Of a DNA stretch of 47,661 nt, positions 33,355 to 41,599 are shown piece by piece. Numbering within the stretch: position 1 is the stretch's first letter; each line of letters opens with the position of its first letter. This stretch comes from Deltaproteobacteria bacterium (GTDB lineage Bacteria > Desulfobacterota > Desulfomonilia > UBA1062): the NCBI GenBank assembly GCA_018436855.1, contig JAHDKO010000111.1, positions 1 through 47,661 of the forward strand, given 5' to 3'. Made by a program: the position numbers and the translations under genes. The notes beneath the pieces were generated by a model. It did no database searches. It worked only from the letters and a program-made list of their open reading frames with translations, and was not told where the DNA came from.

Positions 33355-33663
33355 TCAGATCTTTGCGCTGATATTGTGGCTCAGCAGCTTGTCGGCGATC
33401 ACGGTGTAATCGGGGCGGTACGTGCCGCTCTCGATCTGCTGCCGGGCCTGCTCGACCTTTTCGGTTCTGATCTCAGGGGCATCGAGCGCTGCATGTTTGA
33501 TGTCCTGGAACATCTTCACCTTGGCCGATATGTTGATCTTGTCCTGAATGGATATGGTGTTCTGATTCTTCTCGCCGGCCTCCCGTGTCTGATGAGACCG
33601 TTCGGCCGCGTTCGTTCCGTATGCCTTGAGTGCCTCAAGATTGGTGGTATTGTTAATTTTCAT
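33355..33663 (-). CDS. flgM: Anti-sigma28 factor FlgM
   Basis: This 102-residue protein should bind and hold the flagellar sigma factor FliA until the hook is finished, when it is exported. The C-terminal part matches FlgM: a helix with VKMFQDIKHAALDAPEIRTEKVEQARQQ in part, then SGTYRPDYTVIADKLL. The N-terminal half is polar and probably disordered. The gene is the second of a short leftward operon driven by a sigma28 promoter, so sigma28 would raise its own inhibitor. Its start overlaps the previous small gene by 11 bases. It lies on the strand opposite to the other flagellar genes, away from flgN. Confidence 0.92.
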   Translation of the reverse strand: MKINNTTNLEALKAYGTNAAERSHQTREAGEKNQNTISIQDKINISAKVKMFQDIKHAALDAPEIRTEKVEQARQQIESGTYRPDYTVIADKLLSHNISAKI

Positions 33664-33868
33664 CTGCTCTGACCCCGCTCAGTCCTTTCTTCAGACTATG
33701 CTCCATGAGCTCTCCGAAGAGTCGCCTGCTTGCTTGAGGTGATATCGCGACAACATCCTGCACCGGTTCCTTTTCCGGAACCTCCTGTTGGCTGTCATTT
33801 TGTTTTGGTGTGTCCTTCTTCTCATAGCTTCTCATGATGAGATTGACGAAGATGCTTTTGACCTCCAT
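33653..33868 (-). CDS. Small protein of unknown function upstream of flgM
   Basis: This 71-residue protein begins at ATG 33868, which has AAGGAG five bases upstream; a GTG at 33874 is too close to that site. The sequence has a short apolar start (VKSIFVNLIM), a polar linker rich in Lys, Asp, Gln and Pro, and a predicted helix VVAISPQASRRLFGELMEHSL. I recognise no family. It is the first gene of the sigma28-driven flgM transcript and ends inside flgM, so it is probably made with late flagellar proteins. A role as a second small regulator or export chaperone would be a guess. Confidence 0.7.
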   Translation of the reverse strand: MEVKSIFVNLIMRSYEKKDTPKQNDSQQEVPEKEPVQDVVAISPQASRRLFGELMEHSLKKGLSGVRADEN

Positions 33869-33913
33869 GTACACTCCTTCGTTCGTACCTTGTATGGCTC
33901 GGTCTTTCTCTCT

Positions 33914-33940
33914 ATATCGGAATGTGACAGTTAACCTTTA
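33914..33940 (-). promoter_or_regulatory. Sigma28 (FliA) promoter of the flgM operon
   Basis: On the minus strand TAAA (33937-33940), a 15-base spacer and TCCGATAT (33914-33921) match the flagellar sigma28 pattern TAAA-N15-GCCGATAA, with six of eight bases in the second box. It lies about 45 bases before the first gene. Confidence 0.75.
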
Positions 33941-34080
33941 GAGTATTTTCATTACAGGAAAAATCAACCCCTTATCACGCTTTTCGCCCAGGGGACCGGC
34001 GGCATACACACCACGGGGGAGGAAAAAAATTCCCCCCGGCTATTCAGGCACAATGGCTTCAAAAGCGGTTCTGGAACCCC

Positions 34081-34096
34081 TGGCATTTTCCTTGCT
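34081..34096 (+). promoter_or_regulatory. Sigma54 (RpoN) promoter of the flgFGAHIJ operon
   Basis: TGGCATTTTCCTTGCT has the obligatory GG and GC separated by exactly ten bases, matching the -24/-12 pattern TGGCAY-N5-TTGCW. The start of transcription would fall near 34106, and flgF begins at 34124 after AAGGAG. An FleQ/FlrC-like activator would be needed; no enhancer site is identified. Confidence 0.8.
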
Positions 34097-34123
34097 CAAC
34101 CGTGTCTCAGGAAAGGAGACGGT

Positions 34124-34861
34124 ATGGACCAGGGAATCTACACGGCTGCTGCAGGGGCGATCGCCATGGAGGAGAGGCTGGCGATGATCTCGAACAACCT
34201 CGCCAACAGCAACACCGCCGGCTTCAAGAAGGACGCGGTGGTGTTCGAGGATTTCCAGAGGGTGCTCGACACCGCCCGGCTTGCTCCTGGCCAGCACCGC
34301 ACAGTCCCCGTGGATGTTGTTGTGGGAAGGCAGTACGTCGATACCACCCAGGGCGCATTTCAGGAAACCGGCAGCCCCCTGGATGCAGCTATCGTGGGAG
34401 AAGGCTTTTTCGTGGTCGCTACAGACAACGGGCTGAAATATACCAGGGCCGGTTCGTTTCTGGTCTCTCCCGAGGGCCTGCTGGTGACGCCCCAGGGGCA
34501 CACGGTCCAGGGGCAGGGGGGAGACATCATCGTGGGAACGGGCAAGGTGAGCATCGATTCCCGGGGCACGGTGATGGTGGACGGTAATATCGCGGATGTC
34601 CTCCAGATCGCAGCCATCGAGGATGAGGCCCTGGTGCGGGAAGGAAATGCGCTGTTCGGCGTCAGAGAAGGGTACGCACCGGAGGTGACGGATGCCCCGG
34701 AGATCCGCCAGGGATGTATCGAGACAGCAAATGTGGATCCTGTCGTGGAAATGGTGGGGCTCATCACGACCCAGCGGGCATATGAGGCGTTTCAGAGGAT
34801 GATCAAGTCGGTGGACGAGACCTACACGCAGTCCATGCACAATGTAGGTATGACCGCCTAG
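34124..34861 (+). CDS. flgF: Flagellar basal-body proximal rod protein FlgF
   Basis: This 245-residue rod protein starts with MDQGIYTAAAGAIAMEERL and the family motif ISNNLANSNTAGFKK, and ends with the rod C-terminal motif VEMVGLITTQRAYEAFQRMIKSVDE. The middle part with LDAAIVGEGFFVV is the FlgE/F/G-like domain. It is the first gene of the sigma54-driven operon, 17 bases before flgG. It is assigned FlgF and not FlgG from its place and from the more divergent body. It is exported through the flagellar type III system without a cleaved signal. Confidence 0.92.
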   Translation: MDQGIYTAAAGAIAMEERLAMISNNLANSNTAGFKKDAVVFEDFQRVLDTARLAPGQHRTVPVDVVVGRQYVDTTQGAFQETGSPLDAAIVGEGFFVVATDNGLKYTRAGSFLVSPEGLLVTPQGHTVQGQGGDIIVGTGKVSIDSRGTVMVDGNIADVLQIAAIEDEALVREGNALFGVREGYAPEVTDAPEIRQGCIETANVDPVVEMVGLITTQRAYEAFQRMIKSVDETYTQSMHNVGMTA

Positions 34862-34877
34862 AAAAAGGGGGATAAAT

Positions 34878-35660
34878 ATGATCAGGGCGATGTGGTCGGC
34901 AGCGACCGGCATGAATGCACAGCAGATGATGATCGATGTCATGGCCAACAATCTGGCCAACGTGAACACCACAGGCTTCAAGAAGAGCAGGGCGAACTTC
35001 GAGGACCTCTTCTATGCCACCTACCAGGAGGCCGGAGCACCCACCGCGGCAGGTGGAACCGTGCCCGTGGGTATCCAGGTGGGCATGGGCACGCGTCCGG
35101 TATCCGTACAGAAGATGTTCTCCCAGGGAGACTACCTGGAGACCAAAAACGAGCTCGATGTGGCCATCGAGGGGGACGGCTTCTTCCGGATGCTCTCGGA
35201 CGACCAGGAGGTGTACTCCCGGGACGGCTCGTTCAAGAGGGACAATGAGGGATTCATCGTGAATTCCCGGGGCAACCGGCTCCAGCCCGACTTTGCCATA
35301 CCTGAGGATACGGCGTCGATCACCATTGCAAAAGACGGCGAGATCACCTGCCTGTCCAGCGGCGGAGAGGTTGTCGCCACCGGGCAGATACCCATCTATG
35401 TCTTCACCAACCCGGCGGGCCTGAAGGCCGCGGGCATGAATGACTATATCGCCACCGAGGCGTCCGGAGATCCCATCGAGGGGGTTCCGGGAACCGACAA
35501 TTTCGGCACCCTTGCACAGAATTACCTGGAGATGTCCAATGTGGACGCCATCGAGGAGATGATCAATATGATCGTAGGGCAGCGGGCGTACGAGATCAAT
35601 TCAAAGTCCATCAAGACTGCGGACACCATGCTCGGAGTCGTGACCTCCATCGCCAGGTAA
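34878..35660 (+). CDS. flgG: Flagellar basal-body distal rod protein FlgG
   Basis: This 260-residue protein forms the distal rod. It opens with MIRAMWSAATGMNAQQMM and VMANNLANVNTTGFKKSRANFEDL, carries the FlgG-type loop YQEAGAPTAAGGTVPVGIQ-like region with the TYQ... insert, and the central LDVAIEGDGFFRM. The end is NVDAIEEMINMIVGQRAYEINSKSIKTADTM in family order. The length is the classic 260. The AAGGGGG ribosome site is directly upstream of ATG 34878. Next is flgA, six bases after its stop. Confidence 0.96.
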   Translation: MIRAMWSAATGMNAQQMMIDVMANNLANVNTTGFKKSRANFEDLFYATYQEAGAPTAAGGTVPVGIQVGMGTRPVSVQKMFSQGDYLETKNELDVAIEGDGFFRMLSDDQEVYSRDGSFKRDNEGFIVNSRGNRLQPDFAIPEDTASITIAKDGEITCLSSGGEVVATGQIPIYVFTNPAGLKAAGMNDYIATEASGDPIEGVPGTDNFGTLAQNYLEMSNVDAIEEMINMIVGQRAYEINSKSIKTADTMLGVVTSIAR

Positions 35661-35669
35661 GGAGAAATG

Positions 35670-36617
35670 ATGAAGCTTCTGGTACTCCTGAGTGTTTTTG
35701 TCACCCTCACTCTCAGCCCGGCTGCAGCAATGGGCGAGAGCAGGGTGGTGCTTCGTGAGAAGGCGTTCGTATCGGGCGAACACATCTATCTGAAGGACAT
35801 TGCCGTGCTGAAAGGGGCGGACAGGGAAACGCTCTCCGGCATCCCCATCATGAAGACGCCTGCCGGGTCCCTGGGCGTCACCCTCTCCTCGGCGTTCGTT
35901 GCCGGGAAGATCGGGGAGCACTACCGGAAACCCGTGATTATGGAAGGTTCCTCCAGCGTGCAGGTATGCGAGAAGTTTGTGGATCTGTCCGGGAGAGATC
36001 TGGCGGATCTCTACCGGAAAGGGGTCATGGAGAGCAGCCCGTGGAAAAAGGTAGGCGAGGTGGTGATCGAAGATGTGAAGGTCCCCGCCGGCTTCCGGGT
36101 TCCCGAGAAATACCGGTACGACATCCAGGCAAAATTTTCCCCCCGGGAGGACTTTTTGGGCTTCACCTCGGCAACACTGACCGCAGGCCTGGGGGCCTCG
36201 GCCGTTTCATGCCGGGTGAGCGGGAAGGTCCGGGTCGTGGCCTCGGTGCCGGTGGCGCGGACAAATCTCACCCGGGGAACCGTGATCGGCGAGACCGATC
36301 TGGAAATGAAGCGACTGGATATCTCCACCTATCCGGCACTTGCATGGGACAAGAAAGAGTGTGTGGGCATGCGGGTCAAAGGCTCCCTGCGCGCGGGTTC
36401 GCCCCTGATCAGGTCGAACATCGAGCAGCCCCCGCTCATCAGCAGGGGAGATCCGGTATTCATCGAGGCCCGGTGCGAGGGCCTGGTGATACGGGACAGG
36501 GGCGTCGCGCTCAAGGACGGGTTTCTCGAAGAGCAGATTCCGGTGAAGAATGCGGCCTCGGGCAGGAAGGTCTTTGGCACTGTTATTGCTGCATCACGTA
36601 TCGAGGTTATGTTCTAG
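35670..36617 (+). CDS. flgA: P-ring assembly chaperone FlgA
   Basis: This 315-residue periplasmic protein helps FlgI subunits assemble the P ring. A signal peptide is present (MKLL, VLLSVFVTLTLS, cleavage near AAA-MG). The C-terminal part is the SAF-like domain: VVASVPVARTNLTRGTVI, LEMKRLDIS, and SLRAGSPLIRSNIEQPPLI, which are FlgA landmarks. It is longer than the E. coli protein because of an N-terminal lobe. ATG 35667 and ATG 35670 are adjacent; the second is better spaced from AAGGAG. It sits between flgG and flgH, the usual order in deltaproteobacteria. Confidence 0.9.
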   Translation: MKLLVLLSVFVTLTLSPAAAMGESRVVLREKAFVSGEHIYLKDIAVLKGADRETLSGIPIMKTPAGSLGVTLSSAFVAGKIGEHYRKPVIMEGSSSVQVCEKFVDLSGRDLADLYRKGVMESSPWKKVGEVVIEDVKVPAGFRVPEKYRYDIQAKFSPREDFLGFTSATLTAGLGASAVSCRVSGKVRVVASVPVARTNLTRGTVIGETDLEMKRLDISTYPALAWDKKECVGMRVKGSLRAGSPLIRSNIEQPPLISRGDPVFIEARCEGLVIRDRGVALKDGFLEEQIPVKNAASGRKVFGTVIAASRIEVMF

Positions 36618-36626
36618 GAGGAATAG

Positions 36627-37322
36627 ATGAAGGTGTATCGAACAGTTGCCATATTCGCCGCGATCATTTGCCTGAGTGCGTGCTCCCACATGAAACCGCC
36701 TCCAGGCCTGAGTGAAGACCAGTTCGCCATCCCCGTGGAAGAACCGACCGAGGACCCTGCCTCCCCCGGATCCCTCTGGACTCCGGGCGCCAAGTTTACG
36801 GACATGTACAGCGACGCCCGGGCGCACCGGGTGGGCGACATCGTGGTGGTCCAGATCGTCGAGAGCTCGTCGGCCAACAAGGAGGCCAAGACCGAGGCCG
36901 ACAGGACGAGCTCCACGAACAACTCCGTCACCGACGTGCTGGGGCTTCCCCTCGACCGGTCATCCGTGCTCGGCTACGGGATCACGCCCTCGGTCAGCGC
37001 GTCCTCGGCCTCCGAGTTCGAAGGAGAGGGAAAGACCTCCCGCAAGGGAACGATCTCGGGCACGGTGTCCGCCCGTGTCGAGCGCGTCCTTCCCTCCGGA
37101 AACATGGTGATCAGGGGCAAGAAGCAGACCCGGGTGAACAGCGAGAACCAGTATATCATCGTCTCCGGTATCATCCGGCCCGAGGACGTCAGTGTGAGCA
37201 ACACCATCCAGTCCACGTACATTGCGGACATGCAGCTCGACTACTACGGAAGCGGCATCATCGGGGATCAGCAGAACAAGGGATTCATCGCCCGGGCCAT
37301 CGACAAGGTCTGGCCCTTCTGA
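36627..37322 (+). CDS. flgH: Flagellar L-ring lipoprotein FlgH
   Basis: This 231-residue outer-membrane lipoprotein builds the L ring. The signal ends in the lipobox LSAC (Cys19). The mature sequence contains SLWTPGAKFTDMYSDARAHRVGDIV and VQIVESSSANKEAKTEADR, then VRVERVLPSGNMVIRGKKQ-like segments (SARVERVLPSGNMVIRGKK), and ends with FIARAIDKVWPF, as FlgH proteins do. An AGGAGG site precedes ATG 36627 in the end of flgA. The length is normal. The partner FlgI follows nine bases later. Confidence 0.95.
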   Translation: MKVYRTVAIFAAIICLSACSHMKPPPGLSEDQFAIPVEEPTEDPASPGSLWTPGAKFTDMYSDARAHRVGDIVVVQIVESSSANKEAKTEADRTSSTNNSVTDVLGLPLDRSSVLGYGITPSVSASSASEFEGEGKTSRKGTISGTVSARVERVLPSGNMVIRGKKQTRVNSENQYIIVSGIIRPEDVSVSNTIQSTYIADMQLDYYGSGIIGDQQNKGFIARAIDKVWPF

Positions 37323-37330
37323 GGTATGAC

Positions 37331-38416
37331 ATGAAGAGACTGATCTGGATATGCCTTTTCGTTTTTCTCGCCGCGGATGCCTGGGCCGTGAGGGTCAAGG
37401 ACATGGTGGAGATCCAGGGCGTGAGGGAAAACCGGCTGGCGGGCTATGGGCTCGTGGTCGGCCTCAACGGGACGGGTGACAAGGCGGGGTCGCAGTTCAC
37501 CATCCGGTCGCTTGCCAACATGCTCCGGAACATGGGCATCACCGTGGATCCCAATATGCTCAAGGTCAAGAACGTGGCGGCCGTCATGGTGACCGCCAAT
37601 CTTCCCCCCTTTGCCCGGAGCTCCCAGAAGCTGGACTGTACGGTCTCCTCGGTGGGGGATGCATCGTCGCTTGCCGGCGGCACCCTGATCTCGGCGCCCC
37701 TTCACGGGGCCGACGGCAAGGTGTACGCGCTGGCTCAGGGCCCGATCTCCGTGGGCGGATTCTCGGTGGGCGGGTCGTCCGGTTCGGAGGTGACCAGGAA
37801 TTTCCCTACTGTGGGCATGATACCCGGAGGCGCCGTGGTCGAGCGGTCTCTCGAGCTCGATCTCGGGCAGAGGCTGACTCTGGTCATGAACAGCCCGGAC
37901 TTCACCACGGTCTCACGCGCGGTGAAAACCATCAACAGCCGACTGGGAGGCACGGTGGCCAGGGCAATCGACCTTTCCACCATCGAGGTGGACATCCCCG
38001 AGGGCTATCGGGACAGGACCGTGGAGTTTATCGCCCTGATAGAATCCGTTGAGGTCTCCCCCGATGTCCGGGCGCGGGTGGTCGTCAACGAGCGGACCGG
38101 CACTGTTGTCATGGGCAGTAGCGTCAGAATTTCGACAGTCGCCATTGCGCACGGGAACTTGAGCATCGAGATCACCGAGGAGCCGGCCGTGTCGCAGCCC
38201 GGTTCGTTCTCCCGGGGTGTAACCACAGTCACCCCGCAGACCGGGATCAGTGTGAAGGAAGGCGGACAGCAGCTGGTGATGCTTCCCACAGGCACCAGCA
38301 TCGGCGACCTCGTCTCCGCGCTCAATGCCATCGGTGTCTCGCCCAGGGACCTGGTGATCATCCTCCAGTGCATCAAGAGAACCGGCGCGCTGCACGCGGA
38401 CCTGGAGGTTATATGA
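37331..38416 (+). CDS. flgI: Flagellar P-ring protein FlgI
   Basis: This 361-residue periplasmic protein forms the P ring in the peptidoglycan layer. It has a signal peptide (MKRL, IWICLFVFLA, cleavage after AWA). The mature chain follows the family closely: MVEIQGVRENRLAGYGLVVGL, GTGDKAGSQFTIRSLANML, KNVAAVMVTANLPPFA, and the C-terminal GTSIGDLVSALNAIGVSPRDLV and LQCIKRTGALHADLEVI. The gene overlaps flgJ by four bases (ATGA), so the two are co-translated. Confidence 0.97.
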   Translation: MKRLIWICLFVFLAADAWAVRVKDMVEIQGVRENRLAGYGLVVGLNGTGDKAGSQFTIRSLANMLRNMGITVDPNMLKVKNVAAVMVTANLPPFARSSQKLDCTVSSVGDASSLAGGTLISAPLHGADGKVYALAQGPISVGGFSVGGSSGSEVTRNFPTVGMIPGGAVVERSLELDLGQRLTLVMNSPDFTTVSRAVKTINSRLGGTVARAIDLSTIEVDIPEGYRDRTVEFIALIESVEVSPDVRARVVVNERTGTVVMGSSVRISTVAIAHGNLSIEITEEPAVSQPGSFSRGVTTVTPQTGISVKEGGQQLVMLPTGTSIGDLVSALNAIGVSPRDLVIILQCIKRTGALHADLEVI

Positions 38417-38697
38417 TCAAGGGAATCGCAGAGCTGCATCATGTCAGGGAGACGAACCCGGCCAAGGCCGTCGATATGGCCTGCAGGGAGTTCGAGTCCA
38501 TCTTCGCCCACCAGCTTTTGAAAACCATGGGAGAATCGATGCCCGAGGGGCTGTTCGAGGAAGGCCTGGCATCGGACATCTATCAGGACATGCTCTTTCA
38601 GTCCATTGCCCGGTCCATGGCGGAATCGGGCGCATTGGGGATCGGAGACATGCTCAGGCAGCACATGCAGGGTCTGAGCGTGCAAGAGGGTGAATAA
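38413..38697 (+). CDS. flgJ: Rod-binding protein FlgJ, short form without muramidase domain
   Basis: This 94-residue protein is the N-terminal rod-cap part of FlgJ (KAVDMACREFESIFAHQLLKTM, then LASDIYQDMLFQSIARSMAES and GIGDMLRQHM in pieces). The C-terminal peptidoglycan hydrolase domain of the E. coli protein is missing, as is common in deltaproteobacteria, so a separate hydrolase must open the wall. ATG 38413 overlaps the flgI stop and has GGAGG four bases upstream; the frame is open 15 codons higher within flgI without support. The stop codon coincides with the -35 box of the next promoter. Confidence 0.93.
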   Translation: MIKGIAELHHVRETNPAKAVDMACREFESIFAHQLLKTMGESMPEGLFEEGLASDIYQDMLFQSIARSMAESGALGIGDMLRQHMQGLSVQEGE

Positions 38698-38721
38698 TGC
38701 GGGCAGGGGAGAGGCCGATAA
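38695..38721 (+). promoter_or_regulatory. Sigma28 (FliA) promoter of flgN-flgK
   Basis: TAAT (38695-38698), a 15-base spacer and a perfect GCCGATAA (38714-38721) match the flagellar sigma28 pattern with 11 of 12 bases. The first box includes the flgJ stop codon. A short GATAAG/CTTATC inverted repeat (around 38717-38744) overlaps the expected start region. Confidence 0.8.
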
Positions 38722-38779
38722 GATATGATATCCTGTCCTTATCCGTTTTTCAGCGAGAAGGAAAAGAGAAGGAGGCGGC

Positions 38780-39223
38780 ATGATGACTGAATCCGACAGC
38801 ACTGCATATACCCGGATGATCGGGCGGATCGAAAGGGAGAAAGAGCTGGTGGAACGGCTCACCGAGCTTCTCCGGGAAGAGCTTGAGTTCATCGCCGATC
38901 AGGACGTTGAGTCGCTCGAGGAATCCATGCCGGAAAAATACCGGGTTCTCCAGGATATCGCGGAGAACAGGCAGGAGATGGGCACGCTGGACGGCAATCC
39001 ACAGCCCCAATGCGCCGATCGGATACGACTTCTCCAGCAGGAGCTCGTGATGCTCTGGAAAAAGGCTTCCGGGCTCAATGAGTTGTCCAAGTCCCTGGTA
39101 ACCGGCAGGCTGGATGAAATCGAGAATCAGCTGGACATCTTTTTCTCCGGAGAGAAGAGCGGATACAACCGCCAGGGGAAGAAGTCCGGGGGCTTTCCCC
39201 GGGCCATAAACACAGGAGCGTGA
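38780..39223 (+). CDS. flgN: Flagellar export chaperone FlgN
   Basis: This 147-residue, largely helical cytoplasmic protein resembles FlgN, the chaperone that keeps hook-associated proteins FlgK and FlgL ready for export. It has the FlgN-like pattern of long charged helices (EREKELVERLTELLREE, then IRLLQQELVMLWKKASGLNE) and weak sequence conservation, as in the whole family. Its position directly before flgK, one base from its start, supports the call. It is under the sigma28 promoter, so it is a late gene. ATG 38780 and ATG 38783 both lie close to AAGGAGG; the second has the better spacing. Confidence 0.85.
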   Translation: MMTESDSTAYTRMIGRIEREKELVERLTELLREELEFIADQDVESLEESMPEKYRVLQDIAENRQEMGTLDGNPQPQCADRIRLLQQELVMLWKKASGLNELSKSLVTGRLDEIENQLDIFFSGEKSGYNRQGKKSGGFPRAINTGA

Positions 39224-39224
39224 T

Positions 39225-41012
39225 ATGCCGGGGGTAGGAGGAGCACTGGATATTGCCAGGTGGTCGCTGTATTCGTCTCAGCTGGCCATCGAGGTGATAT
39301 CGCACAACATCGCCAACGCCAATACCCAGGGCTATTCGCGTCAGCAGCTCAGGGTGGAGTCGAACGTCCCCATCACCATGGGGCCGGGCCAGATCGGTAC
39401 CGGGGTGAAGGCCACGGAAGTGACGCGATACTATGACGCCTTTATCAATGAACAGGTGACCCTCAAGAAATCCCAGTATTACTATTGGGATGCACAGAAC
39501 GGCGCCATGGAGGAAATCGAGACCATATTCAACGAAAGCGACGAGTACGGGCTCAACAAGATCATGGGCGAGTTCTGGAACGCCTGGAGCGATCTCTCCA
39601 ACAATCCGGAGGGCTCCCCCGAGCGCGAAGCCCTGCTGGCGAAATCGAACAATCTCATCCAGTTCATTGGAGATCTCGACTACAACCTCAGGGAATACCA
39701 GAGACATCTCGACTCCAGCATCCAGGGATCGGTGAACCAGATCAATGGGCTCATAAAGCAGATAGCCGATCTCAACAATCAGATCTCCAGCGTCGAGATC
39801 GACGGCATCATCAATGCGAACGATCTGCGCGACCGGCGGGAACTCCTCCTGGAGAACCTCGCCGAATACCTGGATATCAGTTACTACGAAGAGGAGTCGT
39901 CGGGGCAGGTGATGGTGTATATCCTGGGCGGCACCCCGCTGGTGCTGGGAAAGGATCACTATACTCTCGATCAACAGCGCAATGCCGACACCGGGTTCAC
40001 CGATATCCTGTGGAAGGATCTCTCGGGAAGGACCGTCAATGTCACAAACAAGCTGGAGGGCGGGAAGATCGCCGGCTGGGTGAACGTGCGGGACACCAAG
40101 ATCGGCTCCTACCTCGACTCCATGGATTCCCTGACCGAGGAGCTGGTGTGGCAGGTGAACTCGCTCCACTCCGAAGGGGTGGGGCTGGATCCGGTGAGCT
40201 CGCTGACGGGAACCGTAGAGATAACGGCCCTGACCGACGATCTGGGCGCGGATTTTCTTTTCTCTGACCGATTCGTGTCCGGAGGACTGTTCGAGATCGT
40301 GGCCTATGACGCTGCCGGGGAGGTCTCCAACACCTATGTCATCGATCCTGCCGGCGATACCGTAGGTGATCTGATCACCGAGATCAACACCGAGGCCGGT
40401 GCCGGAGGCGGAGAGATCACCGCCTCTCTGAATGCCGACGGCTTCTTCACCATCCAGGCCAACGGGAGCCATACCTTTGCCATAAAACACTCGACCGGCG
40501 CGGAATCGAGCAACGCCCTCGCCGTCATGGGAGTGAACACCTTTTTTTCCTGGACCGAGGAATCCGGCGTGCCGAATGACGATGTGTTCGATATCACCCA
40601 GACCCTCAGCATCAACGCGGAACTCACGGCCGACTCGTCACGGATCGCGGCCGGGTATCTCGACGGCAACGGCCTGGTGGCACCCGGGATGAATGATGTT
40701 GCGCTGGCCATCTATTCTGTCCAGGATCAGGTGATCTCCAATCTCGGAGGAACAGGGCTTGACACCACTCTCGATGCGTATTTCAGCTCGTTTATCGCCG
40801 AGATCGGTGTGGATGTCCAAAACGCAAGCCTCAACAAGAAGTTCAACGAAACCCTCCTGGACCAGTATATCCAGCGAAAGGAAAGCGTGACCGGCGTCAA
40901 CCTCGATGAGGAGATGGCCGACATACTGAAGTACCAGCATCTCTATCAGGCCGCGGCAAAGCTCATATCCGTTTGTGACGAGATGATGCAGACATTGCTT
41001 TCCGTAAAATAA
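39225..41012 (+). CDS. flgK: Flagellar hook-associated protein 1 FlgK
   Basis: This 595-residue protein forms the first hook-filament junction layer. The N-terminal LYSSQLAIEVISHNIANANTQG in part is the rod/hook/filament-type start, the HAP1 segment GLNKIMGEFWNAWSDLSNNP is clear, and the C-terminus VNLDEEMADILKYQHLYQAAAKLISVCDEMMQTLLSV is the classic end. The central region (about residues 310-440) is the variable surface part. There is no following flgL in the window, which is unusual, since flgL normally follows flgK. csrA comes next, 46 bases downstream. Confidence 0.95.
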   Translation: MPGVGGALDIARWSLYSSQLAIEVISHNIANANTQGYSRQQLRVESNVPITMGPGQIGTGVKATEVTRYYDAFINEQVTLKKSQYYYWDAQNGAMEEIETIFNESDEYGLNKIMGEFWNAWSDLSNNPEGSPEREALLAKSNNLIQFIGDLDYNLREYQRHLDSSIQGSVNQINGLIKQIADLNNQISSVEIDGIINANDLRDRRELLLENLAEYLDISYYEEESSGQVMVYILGGTPLVLGKDHYTLDQQRNADTGFTDILWKDLSGRTVNVTNKLEGGKIAGWVNVRDTKIGSYLDSMDSLTEELVWQVNSLHSEGVGLDPVSSLTGTVEITALTDDLGADFLFSDRFVSGGLFEIVAYDAAGEVSNTYVIDPAGDTVGDLITEINTEAGAGGGEITASLNADGFFTIQANGSHTFAIKHSTGAESSNALAVMGVNTFFSWTEESGVPNDDVFDITQTLSINAELTADSSRIAAGYLDGNGLVAPGMNDVALAIYSVQDQVISNLGGTGLDTTLDAYFSSFIAEIGVDVQNASLNKKFNETLLDQYIQRKESVTGVNLDEEMADILKYQHLYQAAAKLISVCDEMMQTLLSVK

Positions 41013-41058
41013 TCAGGTAGTATTCCCACCCAAAAAGAGCCGTGTTCAGGGGGGATGA

Positions 41059-41298
41059 TTGCTGATACTCACCCGGAAAGTTGGGGAAACCGTAGCGATA
41101 GGAGACGACATCCAGATCTCCGTCGTGGAGATCAAGGGGACGCAGGTCAAGCTGGGCATTCGCGCCCCGAAGAATGTCGAGGTACACCGGGAAGAGATCT
41201 ATCTCAAGATCCAGGAGGAAAACCGTCGCGCAGCGCTCGTTTCCAAGGAGTCCCTAGGGGCTGCTCAAGAGCTCATCATGATCAAGAAAAATTCTTGA
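41059..41298 (+). CDS. csrA: Carbon storage/translation regulator CsrA
   Basis: This 79-residue protein is CsrA, a small dimer that binds GGA motifs in mRNA leaders and represses translation, often of flagellin. The sequence begins [18 protein letters not shown] and contains [19 protein letters not shown], with the conserved RNA-binding Leu4 and Arg44-type residues in the usual places. The start is TTG 41059 with a GGGGGG-rich site five bases upstream; an ATG four bases earlier is in another frame. Many relatives carry fliW beside csrA; here fliW is absent. Its place after flgK links it to late flagellar control. Confidence 0.95.
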   Translation: MLILTRKVGETVAIGDDIQISVVEIKGTQVKLGIRAPKNVEVHREEIYLKIQEENRRAALVSKESLGAAQELIMIKKNS

Positions 41299-41355
41299 GG
41301 CACGGTTACAGGACCACTATATTTAAGAATAGAGTAAACACAGGAGGTATCTTTC

Positions 41356-41595
41356 ATGGGTTTTCTTTTCCGCTTCATCACGGGTGCTGTTCTTTTTCCG
41401 TTTAAGTTAGTCAAGTTCATCCTCGCCGACATCATCATCTTCGGGATCATCGGGGGGGCGATGTCTCTCGTCAGGTCGGTCTTACGGTTCTTTTTCAAGC
41501 CGCTGTCACTCGCCGCAGTCATGGGAGGCGTGCTCGTGTTCCTTTTCTCGGACGACGAGCGGAGGAACAAGGTCAAGGCCCTCATCGGTATGTAA
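41356..41595 (+). CDS. Small membrane protein of unknown function
   Basis: This 79-residue protein has two or three hydrophobic stretches: FITGAVLFPFKLVKFILADIIIFGIIGGAM and LSLAAVMGGVLVFLF (shown in parts: FILADIIIFGIIGGA). It ends with a charged tail SDDERRNKVKALIG. I recognise no family. ATG 41356 follows AGGAGG by eight bases, so it is very likely translated. It lies 57 bases after csrA in the same direction and may share its transcript. Its function cannot be told; a membrane-anchored partner or an envelope stress protein would be only guesses. Confidence 0.7.
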   Translation: MGFLFRFITGAVLFPFKLVKFILADIIIFGIIGGAMSLVRSVLRFFFKPLSLAAVMGGVLVFLFSDDERRNKVKALIGM

Positions 41596-41599
41596 GATC

